From Chloroflexota bacterium (GTDB lineage: Bacteria; Chloroflexota; UBA4733), in NCBI GenBank assembly GCA_023381895.1, contig JAMCTA010000004.1:1-25594 (forward strand): 25,594 bases of DNA. Direction: 5' to 3'. Both the position numbers and the translations under genes were made by a program. This document shows, piece after piece, positions 14,866-22,284 of the stretch (position 1 is the stretch's first letter; each line of letters starts with the position of its first letter). The notes under the pieces are model-generated. The model ran no database searches, was not told where the DNA came from, and worked only from the letters and a program-made list of their open reading frames with translations.

Positions 14866-15546
14866 TTAGACCATTGTTCCAGTGAACCGATAGAGCCGCG
14901 GCGGACGATGCCGATTACCGCTACGGTGGAGGCTCGTTGCGACCACCAAGTCTGAGGCAAGAATCTTGTGAATGAAGTTGCCAGGATCGAGACGCCGTTC
15001 CAAGATGATTTCATACACGTGACGCAACTCTGCCATCGTGAACATCTCCGGCACAAATTGAAACGCAATGGGTGCATACTCTACCTTGTTGCGTAAGCGC
15101 TGCACTGCAGTTTCAACAATGAGCTGGTGATCGAACGCCATGTGATCGGGGAGGTGCTGAACAGGGAACCAGGAGACAGTCGCGCTGGCTTCATCTGCCC
15201 GGATCGTGAGGTCAGAACTGCGCACCAGTGCATAGTAGGAGATCGTGATGACTCGCGCTCGCGGGTCTCGAGTCGGCTCCCCGAAAGTATACAACTGCTC
15301 AAGGTAAACGCTGGAAACCCCCGCCTTCTCTTGGAGCTCGCGCTGCGCCGCGTCATCAAGACGCTCATTGTGCAACACAAAGCCGCCAGGAATGGCCCAG
15401 TGATCACAGAACGGTGGCTGTCTCCGCTGCAGAAGCAAGACCTGCAAGCACTCCTCTTCCTCCTGACGATCAGGCTGAATCGTGAGAATCACCACATCAA
15501 CGGTGACTAATGGGTGTTCACGCCCTTGTAAGTGCTCTGCTTGCAT
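14866..15546 (-). CDS. nrtR: NrtR, Nudix-related transcriptional regulator of NAD metabolism
   Basis: NrtR proteins repress NAD salvage genes and are released by ADP-ribose-type ligands. The 226-residue product has an N-terminal Nudix domain (~12-140) and a C-terminal winged-helix part. The latter is typical of NrtR, with FQFVPEMFTMAELRHVYE and the following DPGNFIHKIL. The Nudix box (55-77) is G-x5-E-x7-R-E-L-x-E-K-x-G-V: the second Glu of the catalytic pair is Lys74, so hydrolysis is probably lost and ligand sensing kept, as in known NrtRs. It heads the operon with pncA and pncB, exactly the known target genes. The promoter upstream carries a palindrome in its spacer, and the -10 is so close to the ATG that the mRNA may be leaderless; AGGTGA also lies just upstream of the ATG. 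A plain NUDIX hydrolase is the less likely alternative. Confidence 0.9.
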   Translation of the reverse strand: MQAEHLQGREHPLVTVDVVILTIQPDRQEEEECLQVLLLQRRQPPFCDHWAIPGGFVLHNERLDDAAQRELQEKAGVSSVYLEQLYTFGEPTRDPRARVITISYYALVRSSDLTIRADEASATVSWFPVQHLPDHMAFDHQLIVETAVQRLRNKVEYAPIAFQFVPEMFTMAELRHVYEIILERRLDPGNFIHKILASDLVVATSLHRSGNRHRPPRLYRFTGTMV

Positions 15547-15553
15547 GCCGTCA

Positions 15554-15583
15554 CCTATAGCCCGTCTAGACGAGCACTGTCAA
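15554..15583 (-). promoter_or_regulatory. nrtR-pncA-pncB promoter with operator-like palindrome
   Basis: A perfect TTGACA (15578-15583) and TATAGG (15554-15559) stand 18 bases apart on the minus strand. The palindrome CGTCTAGACG (15563-15572) lies wholly in the spacer, a position where bound protein would block RNA polymerase. It is the best candidate for an NrtR autoregulatory site. The -10 ends seven bases before the nrtR ATG. Confidence 0.6.
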
Positions 15584-15600
15584 ACGCGGCCAAACGCGGC
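15581..15600. repeat. Perfect tandem 10-base direct repeat
   Basis: CAAACGCGGC occurs twice in succession, overlapping the edge of the nrtR -35 and lying between divergent nrtR and the Gfo/Idh/MocA gene. One helical turn per unit would suit a protein bound on one DNA face. It may also be chance. Confidence 0.5.
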
Positions 15601-15678
15601 TTGCCGATATGTACGGCTATCATTATCCGCAACGTTGGAAGGATCTATCAGGGTTCAGCAAGAGAATGGAAGCACATC

Positions 15679-16671
15679 ATGGCCAGCAAACTGCGCTTCG
15701 GCGTGATCAGCACCGCACGAATTGGTGTTGCCCAGTTCATCCCAGCCGTCCGCGAGAGTGAGCGATGCGAAGTCATCGCCATCGCTAGCCGTGACCTCAA
15801 TAAGGCACAGAGGGCCGCATCAGAGCTCCAGATCCCCAAGGCCTATGGGAGCTACGAGGATCTCCTCAACGATCCGGAGATTGATGCCGTTTACATCAGC
15901 CTCCCAAACTCCCTTCATGCTGAATGGTCTGTGCGTGCGACAGAGGCAAAAAAGCACGTCCTCTGCGAAAAGCCGGTCGCACGCATCACCGGAGTGGCGC
16001 GGGAAATGGTGGCCGCTGCAGAACGAAACGGTGTGCTCTTCATGGAGGCATTCATGTACCGGCATCATCCACAGCACGCCACCGTCAAAGAACTCGTGGC
16101 TCAAGGAAAGATCGGCGTTCCCCGGTTCGTCCGGGCCTCATTCTGCTTCACGCTACGAAACCCAGACGTCAATATCCGGACTAACGCCCTGCTCGAGGGC
16201 GGTGCTTTGATGGATGTGGGCTGCTACTCTGTGAACGCTGCACGCTATCTCTTCGACGCGGAGCCAGCAGAGGTTTCAGCATTTCAGCACCGCTCGGAAC
16301 AATTCGGCGTCGATGTCTCATTCGGCGCAGTGATGCGATTCCCCGGAGATCGCCTCGCGATGGTGGACTGCAGCTTTGAAACGGCTAGCGGTGGCCACTA
16401 TGAGGTGGCCGGCAGTGAAGGATCAATCGTCGTAGATCGAGCCTTTACTCCAGGGACAAGTCCAGTGAGCGTGCGCCTCATCCGCGGTGGCAGTGCCGAG
16501 ACAATCGACATCGACGCGGTCAATCAATATGCTCTCGAGGCCGATCACCTGGCAAAGTCTATCGCAGCGGGGCGCTTGCTGGCTCCTGCTGAGGACGGCG
16601 TGGCCAACACTCGCGTGATCGAGGCGCTCTATGCTGCAGCGGAGCGGAACGAGTCGCTGAGTCTCCTGTAG
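15679..16671 (+). CDS. Gfo/Idh/MocA-family NAD(P)-dependent oxidoreductase
   Basis: A 330-residue sugar or polyol dehydrogenase of the dihydrodiol-dehydrogenase branch. The N-terminal Rossmann domain starts with FGVISTARIG (7-16), a variant of GxGxxG. The catalytic-region lysine lies in LCEKPVA (Glu97-Lys98-Pro99), and FMYRHHPQ (~125-132) with GGALMDVGCYSV (~174-185) are typical of this branch. The C-terminal half is the usual open beta sheet. The substrate cannot be told. I choose ATG at 15679 because the Rossmann fold begins there and GGAAG is upstream; an open frame extends 49 codons further but runs into the nrtR promoter region. It is divergent from nrtR, so both may respond to the same regulator. 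Confidence 0.9.
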   Translation: MASKLRFGVISTARIGVAQFIPAVRESERCEVIAIASRDLNKAQRAASELQIPKAYGSYEDLLNDPEIDAVYISLPNSLHAEWSVRATEAKKHVLCEKPVARITGVAREMVAAAERNGVLFMEAFMYRHHPQHATVKELVAQGKIGVPRFVRASFCFTLRNPDVNIRTNALLEGGALMDVGCYSVNAARYLFDAEPAEVSAFQHRSEQFGVDVSFGAVMRFPGDRLAMVDCSFETASGGHYEVAGSEGSIVVDRAFTPGTSPVSVRLIRGGSAETIDIDAVNQYALEADHLAKSIAAGRLLAPAEDGVANTRVIEALYAAAERNESLSLL

Positions 16672-16803
16672 CTCACAACGGTACCAGGTACGGCGAGAAT
16701 ACCACCTCACCACACTGCGCCTATCGCTTCGAGCGGACCTCGCGACTAGCGGACCGTTCCGCCGAAGGGATCGAAGTGCACACAGGTCTGGGTCGAGCCA
16801 GAG

Positions 16804-17580
16804 TCATGAACTGGAGAACTTCCGTATCCAAGGCAGATGACGCTGCGTACATCGCAACACTATGGTGCGATGTGCAGCATCTTCCAGGCGATCATCGAGT
16901 GGTTGGATCATGGCATCTGCTCCATAGCGCCTTTGAAGTGCCAGGCTGAGGAGATGATCAGCAAACCACGGGTTTTTCGGGAGTAGAGAGCCGTGAAGGT
17001 ATGTGCCATACGCCGTTCCAGCCCTGGCACCTTCATAACCGTCCTTTCCATTGTTGCCAAACCCGGCGATCACCCTTCCAAGAGGAGCACTATTCGATCC
17101 GAGAAACGTACGACCACCGTGGTTTTCGAAGCCAACAAGGGTCTGTTGGATCCCTGCCCACTCGCAGGCCACCACGACGTTTCCGACACAGCGCGGAGTG
17201 GTAAGACCAGGATGCTCCGTCTCTGCGTCAAACAGCCCGATTCCGGCCAGCTCTGCACCGTCTGCTTCGCGGTAGCGATGGCCGAGAAGTTGATAGCCGC
17301 CACACACGGCGAGTAGTGGACGCCTATCAGCTACCGCCGCGAAGAGTGCATCGCGCTTAGATTGCAGGTCACGGGCCATCAGGTGCTGATGACGATCCTG
17401 CCCCCCTCCCAAGAAGAAGAGATCGAACTGCTGCCAATCCAGCAGTTCGCCAAGGCCGATCGACGTCACGTGGCAGGTTATGCCACGCCACAACGACCGT
17501 TTCCGGAGCACGAGCACGTTGCCACGGTCGCCATAGATGTTCATAAGCTCTGCATAGAGATGGGCAATGCGCAGCTCCAT
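16804..17580 (-). CDS. gatD: Lipid II isoglutaminyl synthase, glutaminase subunit GatD
   Basis: GatD releases ammonia from glutamine and passes it to MurT, which amidates the alpha-carboxyl of D-Glu in the lipid II stem peptide. The 258-residue product is a class I (CobB/CobQ-like) glutamine amidotransferase with nucleophile Cys93 in AVCGGYQLLGH and catalytic His196 in YGTYLHGSLLPKNP. GFENHGGRT (~151-159) is also typical of GatD. The ATG at 17578-17580 overlaps the murT stop as TGATG and has GGGAG upstream, so the two are translationally coupled and made in equal amounts. Two earlier in-frame ATGs exist (17592, 17607) but the family start and ribosome site favour the inner one. GatD acts only with MurT, whose gene is directly upstream. 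Confidence 0.93.
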   Translation of the reverse strand: MELRIAHLYAELMNIYGDRGNVLVLRKRSLWRGITCHVTSIGLGELLDWQQFDLFFLGGGQDRHQHLMARDLQSKRDALFAAVADRRPLLAVCGGYQLLGHRYREADGAELAGIGLFDAETEHPGLTTPRCVGNVVVACEWAGIQQTLVGFENHGGRTFLGSNSAPLGRVIAGFGNNGKDGYEGARAGTAYGTYLHGSLLPKNPWFADHLLSLALQRRYGADAMIQPLDDRLEDAAHRTIVLRCTQRHLPWIRKFSSS

Positions 17581-18977
17581 CACGACTCCCATGCGGGCTT
17601 CGCCCATTTTCGCCGCACGAAGATTCTCCGTAGTTGCTGCATCGCGGTGTACGTCGCGAACGTGTAGATTGCCTCCGACGATGGCGTGATGCCTCGAGCC
17701 ACCTCAACAGCGGATAGTAGACCTGGTCGTACTAGTACCCGCTCCTCAGGGACACCGGCATATTTCAAGCGCACTGCGATATCGTAGCCTCGTGTCCCCG
17801 TGCACACCGCCTGGCGCGGAAGATTACTCGCGAACACTCCTTCGAAATCAACGTCCCAGAGCCACGAGACATCTCGACCGTCGGCGATATCATCATTGAC
17901 TGCCATAATCACGGTTGATGCTGGTGGAGCGCCAAAGGCGGTCTTGAGGGCCTCGGTAAAGCCTGCAGGATTCTTGACCAGCCAGAGCATGAGATTCCTA
18001 TCTCCACCGCGAATCATCTCCCCTCGTCCGTAGGCAGGCACTGCTTGCTGAAGCACGTGGGCCGCATGCTCCATCCTCACTCCAGCGGCCATTGCCGCCG
18101 CCACTGCCGCTATGGCGTTACTCACGTTGTAGAGTCCTGGCAGGTTGAGCCGTCCTGGAGCCAGCTCGCTTCCAGCGATAAGGAGAAACTCGCTCCCTTG
18201 GATACTATGCAGGGTCACCTGTCGAGCAGTCACATCAGGCGCTGGACGAGACCGGCCACAACGGCAGCAGCGCCACATGCCCAGGTGGCCATAGAGCACC
18301 GCGGTGTAGTCGAGTTGCTCGCCGCAGTGGCAATAGCGCGCATCGGCACTCAGAGAAAGATCAGGATGATCTTGCGGATCCAAGTCCACTCCGAACCAAA
18401 TAATCTGCTGCGATGCCCCGTCCAGCAGTTGAACGATCTGGGGATCATCGGCATTCGCTACGATCACTTGGGGCTGGCCAGTTGCTGTCAGCACACTTGC
18501 CCAGAGTGAGGCGATCCGGTCGAGCTCCCCGTAGCGGTCGAGCTGGTCACGAAAGAGATTGAGGAGGACGAGGACCGTAGGACTGATGGCACTCATCACC
18601 GCTGGCAAGTGCGCCTCATCGACTTCAAACACTCCCGCACTGGCGTCGATCCGGCCAACGGGGCTGGCTGCGAGCACAAGGGCAGTGGTGACGCCTGACA
18701 AGAGATTCGCCCCCTGGCGATTATGAACAATCCGGAGATCACTCGCACAAAGGATCTCCGCCAAGAGCCGGCTCGTCGTCGTCTTCCCATTGGTTCCTGC
18801 GACGAGCCATCTTCCAAGAGTGAGCTGAGCCGAGAGTCTGGATTCAAGATGGGGATCTATACGGCTCGCGATCACCCCTGGGAGTGTGCTCCCGCCATGT
18901 CCTCGGAAGCGCGTCGCAGAACGAACAAGACGAGCAGAGGTGATCGCTGCAGCGGTCCGGAGGTTCGGCAGGCTCAC
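17580..18977 (-). CDS. murT: Lipid II isoglutaminyl synthase, ligase subunit MurT
   Basis: MurT is a Mur-ligase relative that uses ATP to activate the D-Glu carboxyl of lipid II for amidation with ammonia from GatD. The 465-residue product shows an N-terminal LPNLRTAAAITSARLVRSA leader like that of other MurTs, the ATP loop GTNGKTTT (61-68), NLFRDQLDRYGELD (~141-154) and a four-Cys zinc ribbon inserted in the central domain (Cys216, Cys218, Cys237/238, Cys240). The C-terminal domain has the ADGRDVSWLWDVDF block, whose Asp369 corresponds to the Asp that completes the GatD triad. The start is GTG at 18975-18977, overlapping the stop of the upstream zinc-ribbon gene as GTGA. A longer open frame overlaps that gene and is not conserved. 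Confidence 0.93.
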   Translation of the reverse strand: MSLPNLRTAAAITSARLVRSATRFRGHGGSTLPGVIASRIDPHLESRLSAQLTLGRWLVAGTNGKTTTSRLLAEILCASDLRIVHNRQGANLLSGVTTALVLAASPVGRIDASAGVFEVDEAHLPAVMSAISPTVLVLLNLFRDQLDRYGELDRIASLWASVLTATGQPQVIVANADDPQIVQLLDGASQQIIWFGVDLDPQDHPDLSLSADARYCHCGEQLDYTAVLYGHLGMWRCCRCGRSRPAPDVTARQVTLHSIQGSEFLLIAGSELAPGRLNLPGLYNVSNAIAAVAAAMAAGVRMEHAAHVLQQAVPAYGRGEMIRGGDRNLMLWLVKNPAGFTEALKTAFGAPPASTVIMAVNDDIADGRDVSWLWDVDFEGVFASNLPRQAVCTGTRGYDIAVRLKYAGVPEERVLVRPGLLSAVEVARGITPSSEAIYTFATYTAMQQLRRIFVRRKWAKPAWES

Positions 18978-19198
18978 CGAACGTTGATTCGTCCTTTTCC
19001 TTTGCACTTGGGGCACGTGCCGTTCACTCGGTGCCACCCCGATAGCTCTGATGGATCGGGCCAGTTTTCCTGAACCTCGCCAGTGCCATCGCATCGATTG
19101 CACACGGTTGAGCCTCCACCCGTCAAGCGGCGGATGAGTGGAGTTCCAATCACTGCGATGAGAATGAGAATGACGACCGTGATGGTAAATGACTCCAC
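18974..19198 (-). CDS. Small membrane-anchored DnaJ-type zinc-ribbon protein
   Basis: A 74-residue product with one membrane helix at the N-terminus (ITVVILILIAVIG, ~6-18), a basic stop (RR), then two zinc-binding repeats of the DnaJ type: CNRCDGTGEV (~33-42) and CPKCKGKGRI (~62-71). The domain would lie in the cytoplasm or outside, depending on topology; the RR after the helix suggests that the ribbon faces the cytoplasm. The start is probably GTG at 19196-19198 with a G-run upstream; ATG at 19228 is an alternative. Its stop overlaps the murT start by four bases (GTGA), so it is made together with MurT and GatD. I know no function for it. A membrane tether or chaperone for MurT/GatD is an inference from the coupling. 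Confidence 0.75.
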   Translation of the reverse strand: MESFTITVVILILIAVIGTPLIRRLTGGGSTVCNRCDGTGEVQENWPDPSELSGWHRVNGTCPKCKGKGRINVR

Positions 19199-19393
19199 AG
19201 CACACCCCCCCACGTTGGGAGTATACATCGCATCAAGACTAGGTAGAACGTCAGCCTGAGACACAGTGTACATACTGGTCAACCGTCCATAGTAGTCGCA
19301 CAGCACACGTGACTTTCTCCAGACATCTGAGATGCTTCCGATGGTGGAATACATCAAGTCTGGTGATTCTCCCGAAAATCCCCGGCGCCTGGG

Positions 19394-19690
19394 TTAGCCG
19401 GCGGCCTGTTTTGGGGCGAGGGTGACGGTGTCGCCGAATTGTTCGAGGTGCTGGGGGCGCTCGGCGTCAAGCTTGTCGAAGTAATCAGGGCCAAGGTTAG
19501 CGTAGGGGCGGTGGTCGTGCAAGACGTGATAGATGCAGAGATGCAGATGATCAGGCTATGGGCGAGCGCCATCATGGTTTTGGGCTGGCCGCGACGGCGG
19601 GCGATCCGGTGGTAGCGGGCGGAGAGATCCCACTCGTCGCGGTGGCCGATGGTCGCGTAGGCTTGGATGATGTAGATTCCACCGGTATCA
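19394..19690 (-). pseudogene. IS110-family transposase, C-terminal remnant with frameshift
   Basis: The minus strand encodes DLSARYHRIARRRGQPKTM and then ALAHSLIICI in one frame. The rest, CIYHVLHDHRPYANLGPDYF and VTLAPKQAAG with a TAA at 19394-19396, is in another. Together they match the end of IS110-type transposases (LSAxYRRIAxRRG...AHSLL...YHVL...PYxxLGxDYFD). The switch falls at an exact tandem duplication of eight bases (19531-19546); removing one copy rejoins the frames. The N-terminal DEDD nuclease domain and most of the middle are absent. IS110 elements have no obvious terminal inverted repeats, so ends cannot be set. The element is dead and marks the start of a GC-richer accessory stretch. 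Confidence 0.82.
19531..19546. repeat. Eight-base tandem duplication that breaks the transposase frame
   Basis: AGATGCAG occurs twice in succession (19531-19538, 19539-19546). The 8-base gain shifts the reading frame of the IS110-type remnant at exactly the point where homology jumps frame. Replication slippage is the simplest cause. Confidence 0.85.
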
Positions 19691-19957
19691 GGCAGGTGCA
19701 GCGACATGGTCACCCGACCGGTCGTGTCCGGCCTGTCGGAGACTCGTGCGTAATCCAGCGTGCCACCGCCTGATACACCGCCTGCACGCGGGCTGCGCCG
19801 ATCGAAGTATTCGCGGTCTCTGGCTTTCAGAGGCGCGCGTAGCGCCCATGGCCGCTGCAACTCCCTAATACGTTCTGGGCCCGAAGGCTGCAGGCCCAAC
19901 GCTTAACGAACTCGGTCTGAATCGCCGCTGGCGATCAACCTCGTGCTCGGAGTGGTG

Positions 19958-19987
19958 TTATCAGAACTAGCAACACAGCCGTACAAT
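19958..19987 (+). promoter_or_regulatory. Possible promoter for the phosphotransferase gene
   Basis: TTATCA (19958-19963, four of six) and TACAAT (19982-19987, five of six) are 18 bases apart. The start would be near 19994, about 50 bases before the ATG at 20047, which has GAGGAG just upstream. Confidence 0.45.
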
Positions 19988-20046
19988 GAAACGCATGAAC
20001 TACTCTAATCAGAAGCAACCATTGGGGTGGGCAGGACGAGGAGCTA

Positions 20047-21010
20047 ATGCCCGCTGAGAAGATGCACCCAGACGAAATAGACACGGACGTACATCTCGTG
20101 GGGCGGTTGCTCGCGGCGCAGTTTCCGCAGTGGGCAAACCTTCCGATCGAGCGCGTCCCCTCCGCTGGGACAGACAACGCGCTGTATCGGCTCGGCGACG
20201 ACATGGTCGTACGGCTCCCGCGTATCCACTGGGCTGGCGGAGGCGTGGACAAGGACTTTCGGTGGTTGCCCTTGCTTGCATCGCTTCTCCCGCTTTCGAT
20301 CCCGGTGCCTGTTGCGAAGGGCACACCTGCGGAGGGTTACCCATGGGGATGGGGCGTTTACCCGTGGCTCGAAGGTGAGAACCCCGCTGTCGGGCGAATT
20401 CCCAACCCCGATTCGCTCGCCAGCGAGCTGGCACAGTTCGTGAAGGCGTTGCATAGGGTCGACCTCGCGGGCGGGCCGCCTGCCGGCCGCGGCGTACCGT
20501 TAGCGATGCGGGACGAGCCGACTCGCACCGCGCTTGCCGCCCTCCACGGGATGATCGACACCGACGCAGTGACTGCCGAGTGGGACGCAGCACTTGAAAT
20601 ACCTTCATGGTCCGGCCATCCCGTTTGGGTCCACGGAGACCCGGCACCAGGGAACCTGCTTCTCCAGGGCAGCCGCCTGACAGGCGTGATCGACTGGGGC
20701 GGCCTAGGCGTCGGCGATCCGGCCTGTGACCTCATCGTCGCGTGGAACCTACTTCCTGCAAACGTGAGGAACATCTTCCGCGCCGAGATGGGCGTCGATG
20801 ACGCGACGTGGGAGCGAGGTCGCGGCTGGGCGCTCTCCGTCGCTCTCATCCAACTCCCGTACTACAAGGACACAAAACCCCCCGCTTGCGGCCAACGCCC
20901 GCCACGTTATTCGCGAAGTCCTCGCCGATCGGGAGGCGGCAGGGCAGATTGAATGGTTTCTCTGGAAGCCGCTCGTGGCCGCTGGGGTACCTATGATTTA
21001 CTCCCAGTAA
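20047..21010 (+). pseudogene. Aminoglycoside-phosphotransferase-family gene with a one-base frameshift
   Basis: An APH/COG3173-type phosphotransferase. The kinase core is complete: SAGTDNALYRLGDDMVVRLP (~39-58, ATP-binding Arg in place of Lys), VHGDPAPGN (catalytic Asp198, Asn203) and GVIDWGGLGVGDPACDL (metal Asp216). The family C-terminus is LPYYKDTNPPLAANARHVI or close to it. Here the frame after LPYYKDT turns to nonsense and stops at 20952, while the expected NPPLAANARHVIREVLAD continues in the next frame to a TAA at 21008-21010. One extra A in the A4C6 run (20874-20883) explains it. Without it the protein would have about 320 residues. Either a real frameshift or a base-call error in a homopolymer is possible. 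The shortened product keeps all catalytic residues and might still work. Substrate unknown. Confidence 0.8.
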
Positions 21011-21041
21011 TACGGCAGTGCCAATCGACCAAGGAGCGGAG

Positions 21042-21107
21042 ATGCGCGCAGCGTTCATGTCCATCGAGAAGGCCTTTGCGGCCTATTCGGAGGGTAGACG
21101 CCGGTAA
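21042..21107 (+). pseudogene. Possible N-terminal scrap of an ornithine-cyclodeaminase-like gene
   Basis: ATG at 21042 follows AAGGAGCGGAG and reads [20 protein letters not shown] before a TAA at 21105-21107. The part [13 protein letters not shown] is like the N-terminal helix of the ornithine cyclodeaminase/mu-crystallin family. The match is short, so it is tentative. It runs straight into the GTPase fragment that follows. Confidence 0.3.
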
Positions 21108-21336
21108 GACAACACTTACCGAGCGGCTGCTCTACGCCGCTGGTGTCATCGACGAGATCGGAAGCGTCGACGACGGCACGACCTAGACCGATTCCTTGGC
21201 GCTGGAACGGCAGCGCGGGATCACGATCAAGTCGGCTGTAGTGTCGTTCGTCATCGATGATGTCACCGTCAACCTGATCGACACGCCCGGCCACCCGGAC
21301 TTCATCGCCGAGGTGGAGCGGGTGTTGAGCGTGCTC
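21094..21336 (+). pseudogene. Fragment of a TetM/OtrA-type ribosome-protection GTPase with premature stop
   Basis: The frame reads [20 protein letters not shown], then [10 protein letters not shown], a TAG at 21184-21186 where a Gln is expected, then [20 protein letters not shown] and [20 protein letters not shown]. This is the G domain of EF-G-like ribosome-protection factors (TetM, OtrA and relatives) covering the P-loop, switch I (RGITI) and the G3 motif DTPGH. The first ~14 residues are missing, and homology stops abruptly at about 21336, after roughly 80 of some 640 residues. It cannot make a working protein. The high identity to what I recall of the family's N-terminus suggests that the break-up is recent. 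Confidence 0.82.
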
Positions 21337-21362
21337 GGCAGCGCGCCCCGACCGCGCCGCCG

Positions 21363-22259
21363 TTAAACGGAACGCGAGGGAAAACGGTCGGTAGCGGCGA
21401 CCAACGCGTCGCTCATCCCCGGGTCGCCCCAACCATGCCCCGCCTCGTCGATGACGACGAGCTCGCTCTCCGGCCACGCCTGGGAGAGGTGCCAGGCGAT
21501 GTCGAGCGGCCCGCTCAGATCGATCCGACCGTGGACCAGCACACCGGGGATGCCCGCCAGCCGTCCGGCGTCTCGGAGCAGGGCGCCGTCCTCGAGCCAT
21601 GCCGCGTGCTGCCAGTAGTGCGTGACCAGCCGCGCGAACGCCATCCGAAATCGCCGGTCGTCGTACCGCGGGTTGGGCCGGTGGTCCGGACGGACCGCGA
21701 TATGCGCGTCCTCCCAGGCGCACCAATCCCGCGCCGCTTGCTCCCGGACGGCGAGACGCGGGTCGTGCAACAGCCGGTAGTATGCGGCGACGAGGTTGCC
21801 ATCCCGGTCGGCCTCGGGCACGCCATCCCGGAACCGGGCCCACTGTGCGGGGAAGTACCGGCCGACGTCGTGGGTCACCCAGTGGACCTCACGGCGAGAG
21901 GTGGTTACGATGCTCCACAAGATCATCTCCGAGACGCGCTCGGGGAAGCGTTCGGCGTAGGCCAGACCTAACGTCGAACCCCACGAGCCGCCGAAGATCA
22001 GCCAGCGCGGGATACCGAGCTGCTTCCTCAGCCGCTCGATGTCCTCGATGAGGTGGTCGGTCGTGTTGCAGGTGAGGTCGACCTTGGGGTCGCTGGCGTG
22101 CGGTGTGCTCCTCCCGCAGCCGCGCTGGTCGAACAGGACGATCCGGTAGACCGTTGGATCGAAGTACCGTCGCACGTCAGGTGAGCAACCCGAACCAAGT
22201 CCGCCATGGAGCACGACGGCAGGCTTGCCGTCCGGGTTGCCACACACCTCCCAGTACAC
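21363..22259 (-). CDS. pip: Proline iminopeptidase (S33), N-terminus lost
   Basis: An alpha/beta-hydrolase that removes N-terminal proline from peptides. The 298 residues include HGGLGSGC (oxyanion hole), [13 protein letters not shown], the nucleophile elbow [20 protein letters not shown], the Asp region VHGRIDLSG and the final His in EAGHGWGD, so the catalytic triad is complete. Family members begin about 20 residues earlier, with a segment ending [15 protein letters not shown]. Here the codon before GTG (22257-22259) is TAA, and no ribosome site is seen. The 5' end was therefore cut off, apparently when this segment was joined to the DinB-family gene on the other strand. It may still be made from the GTG, but a pseudogene is equally possible. 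Confidence 0.75.
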   Translation of the reverse strand: MYWEVCGNPDGKPAVVLHGGLGSGCSPDVRRYFDPTVYRIVLFDQRGCGRSTPHASDPKVDLTCNTTDHLIEDIERLRKQLGIPRWLIFGGSWGSTLGLAYAERFPERVSEMILWSIVTTSRREVHWVTHDVGRYFPAQWARFRDGVPEADRDGNLVAAYYRLLHDPRLAVREQAARDWCAWEDAHIAVRPDHRPNPRYDDRRFRMAFARLVTHYWQHAAWLEDGALLRDAGRLAGIPGVLVHGRIDLSGPLDIAWHLSQAWPESELVVIDEAGHGWGDPGMSDALVAATDRFPSRSV

Positions 22260-22284
22260 TTAAGTCTTGGAAGGGGGTCATACC

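Noticed and set aside
16749..16762. Hairpin GCGGA-CCGT-TCCGC between convergent genes
   Set aside because: Only five base pairs and no T-run on either side; not enough for a terminator.
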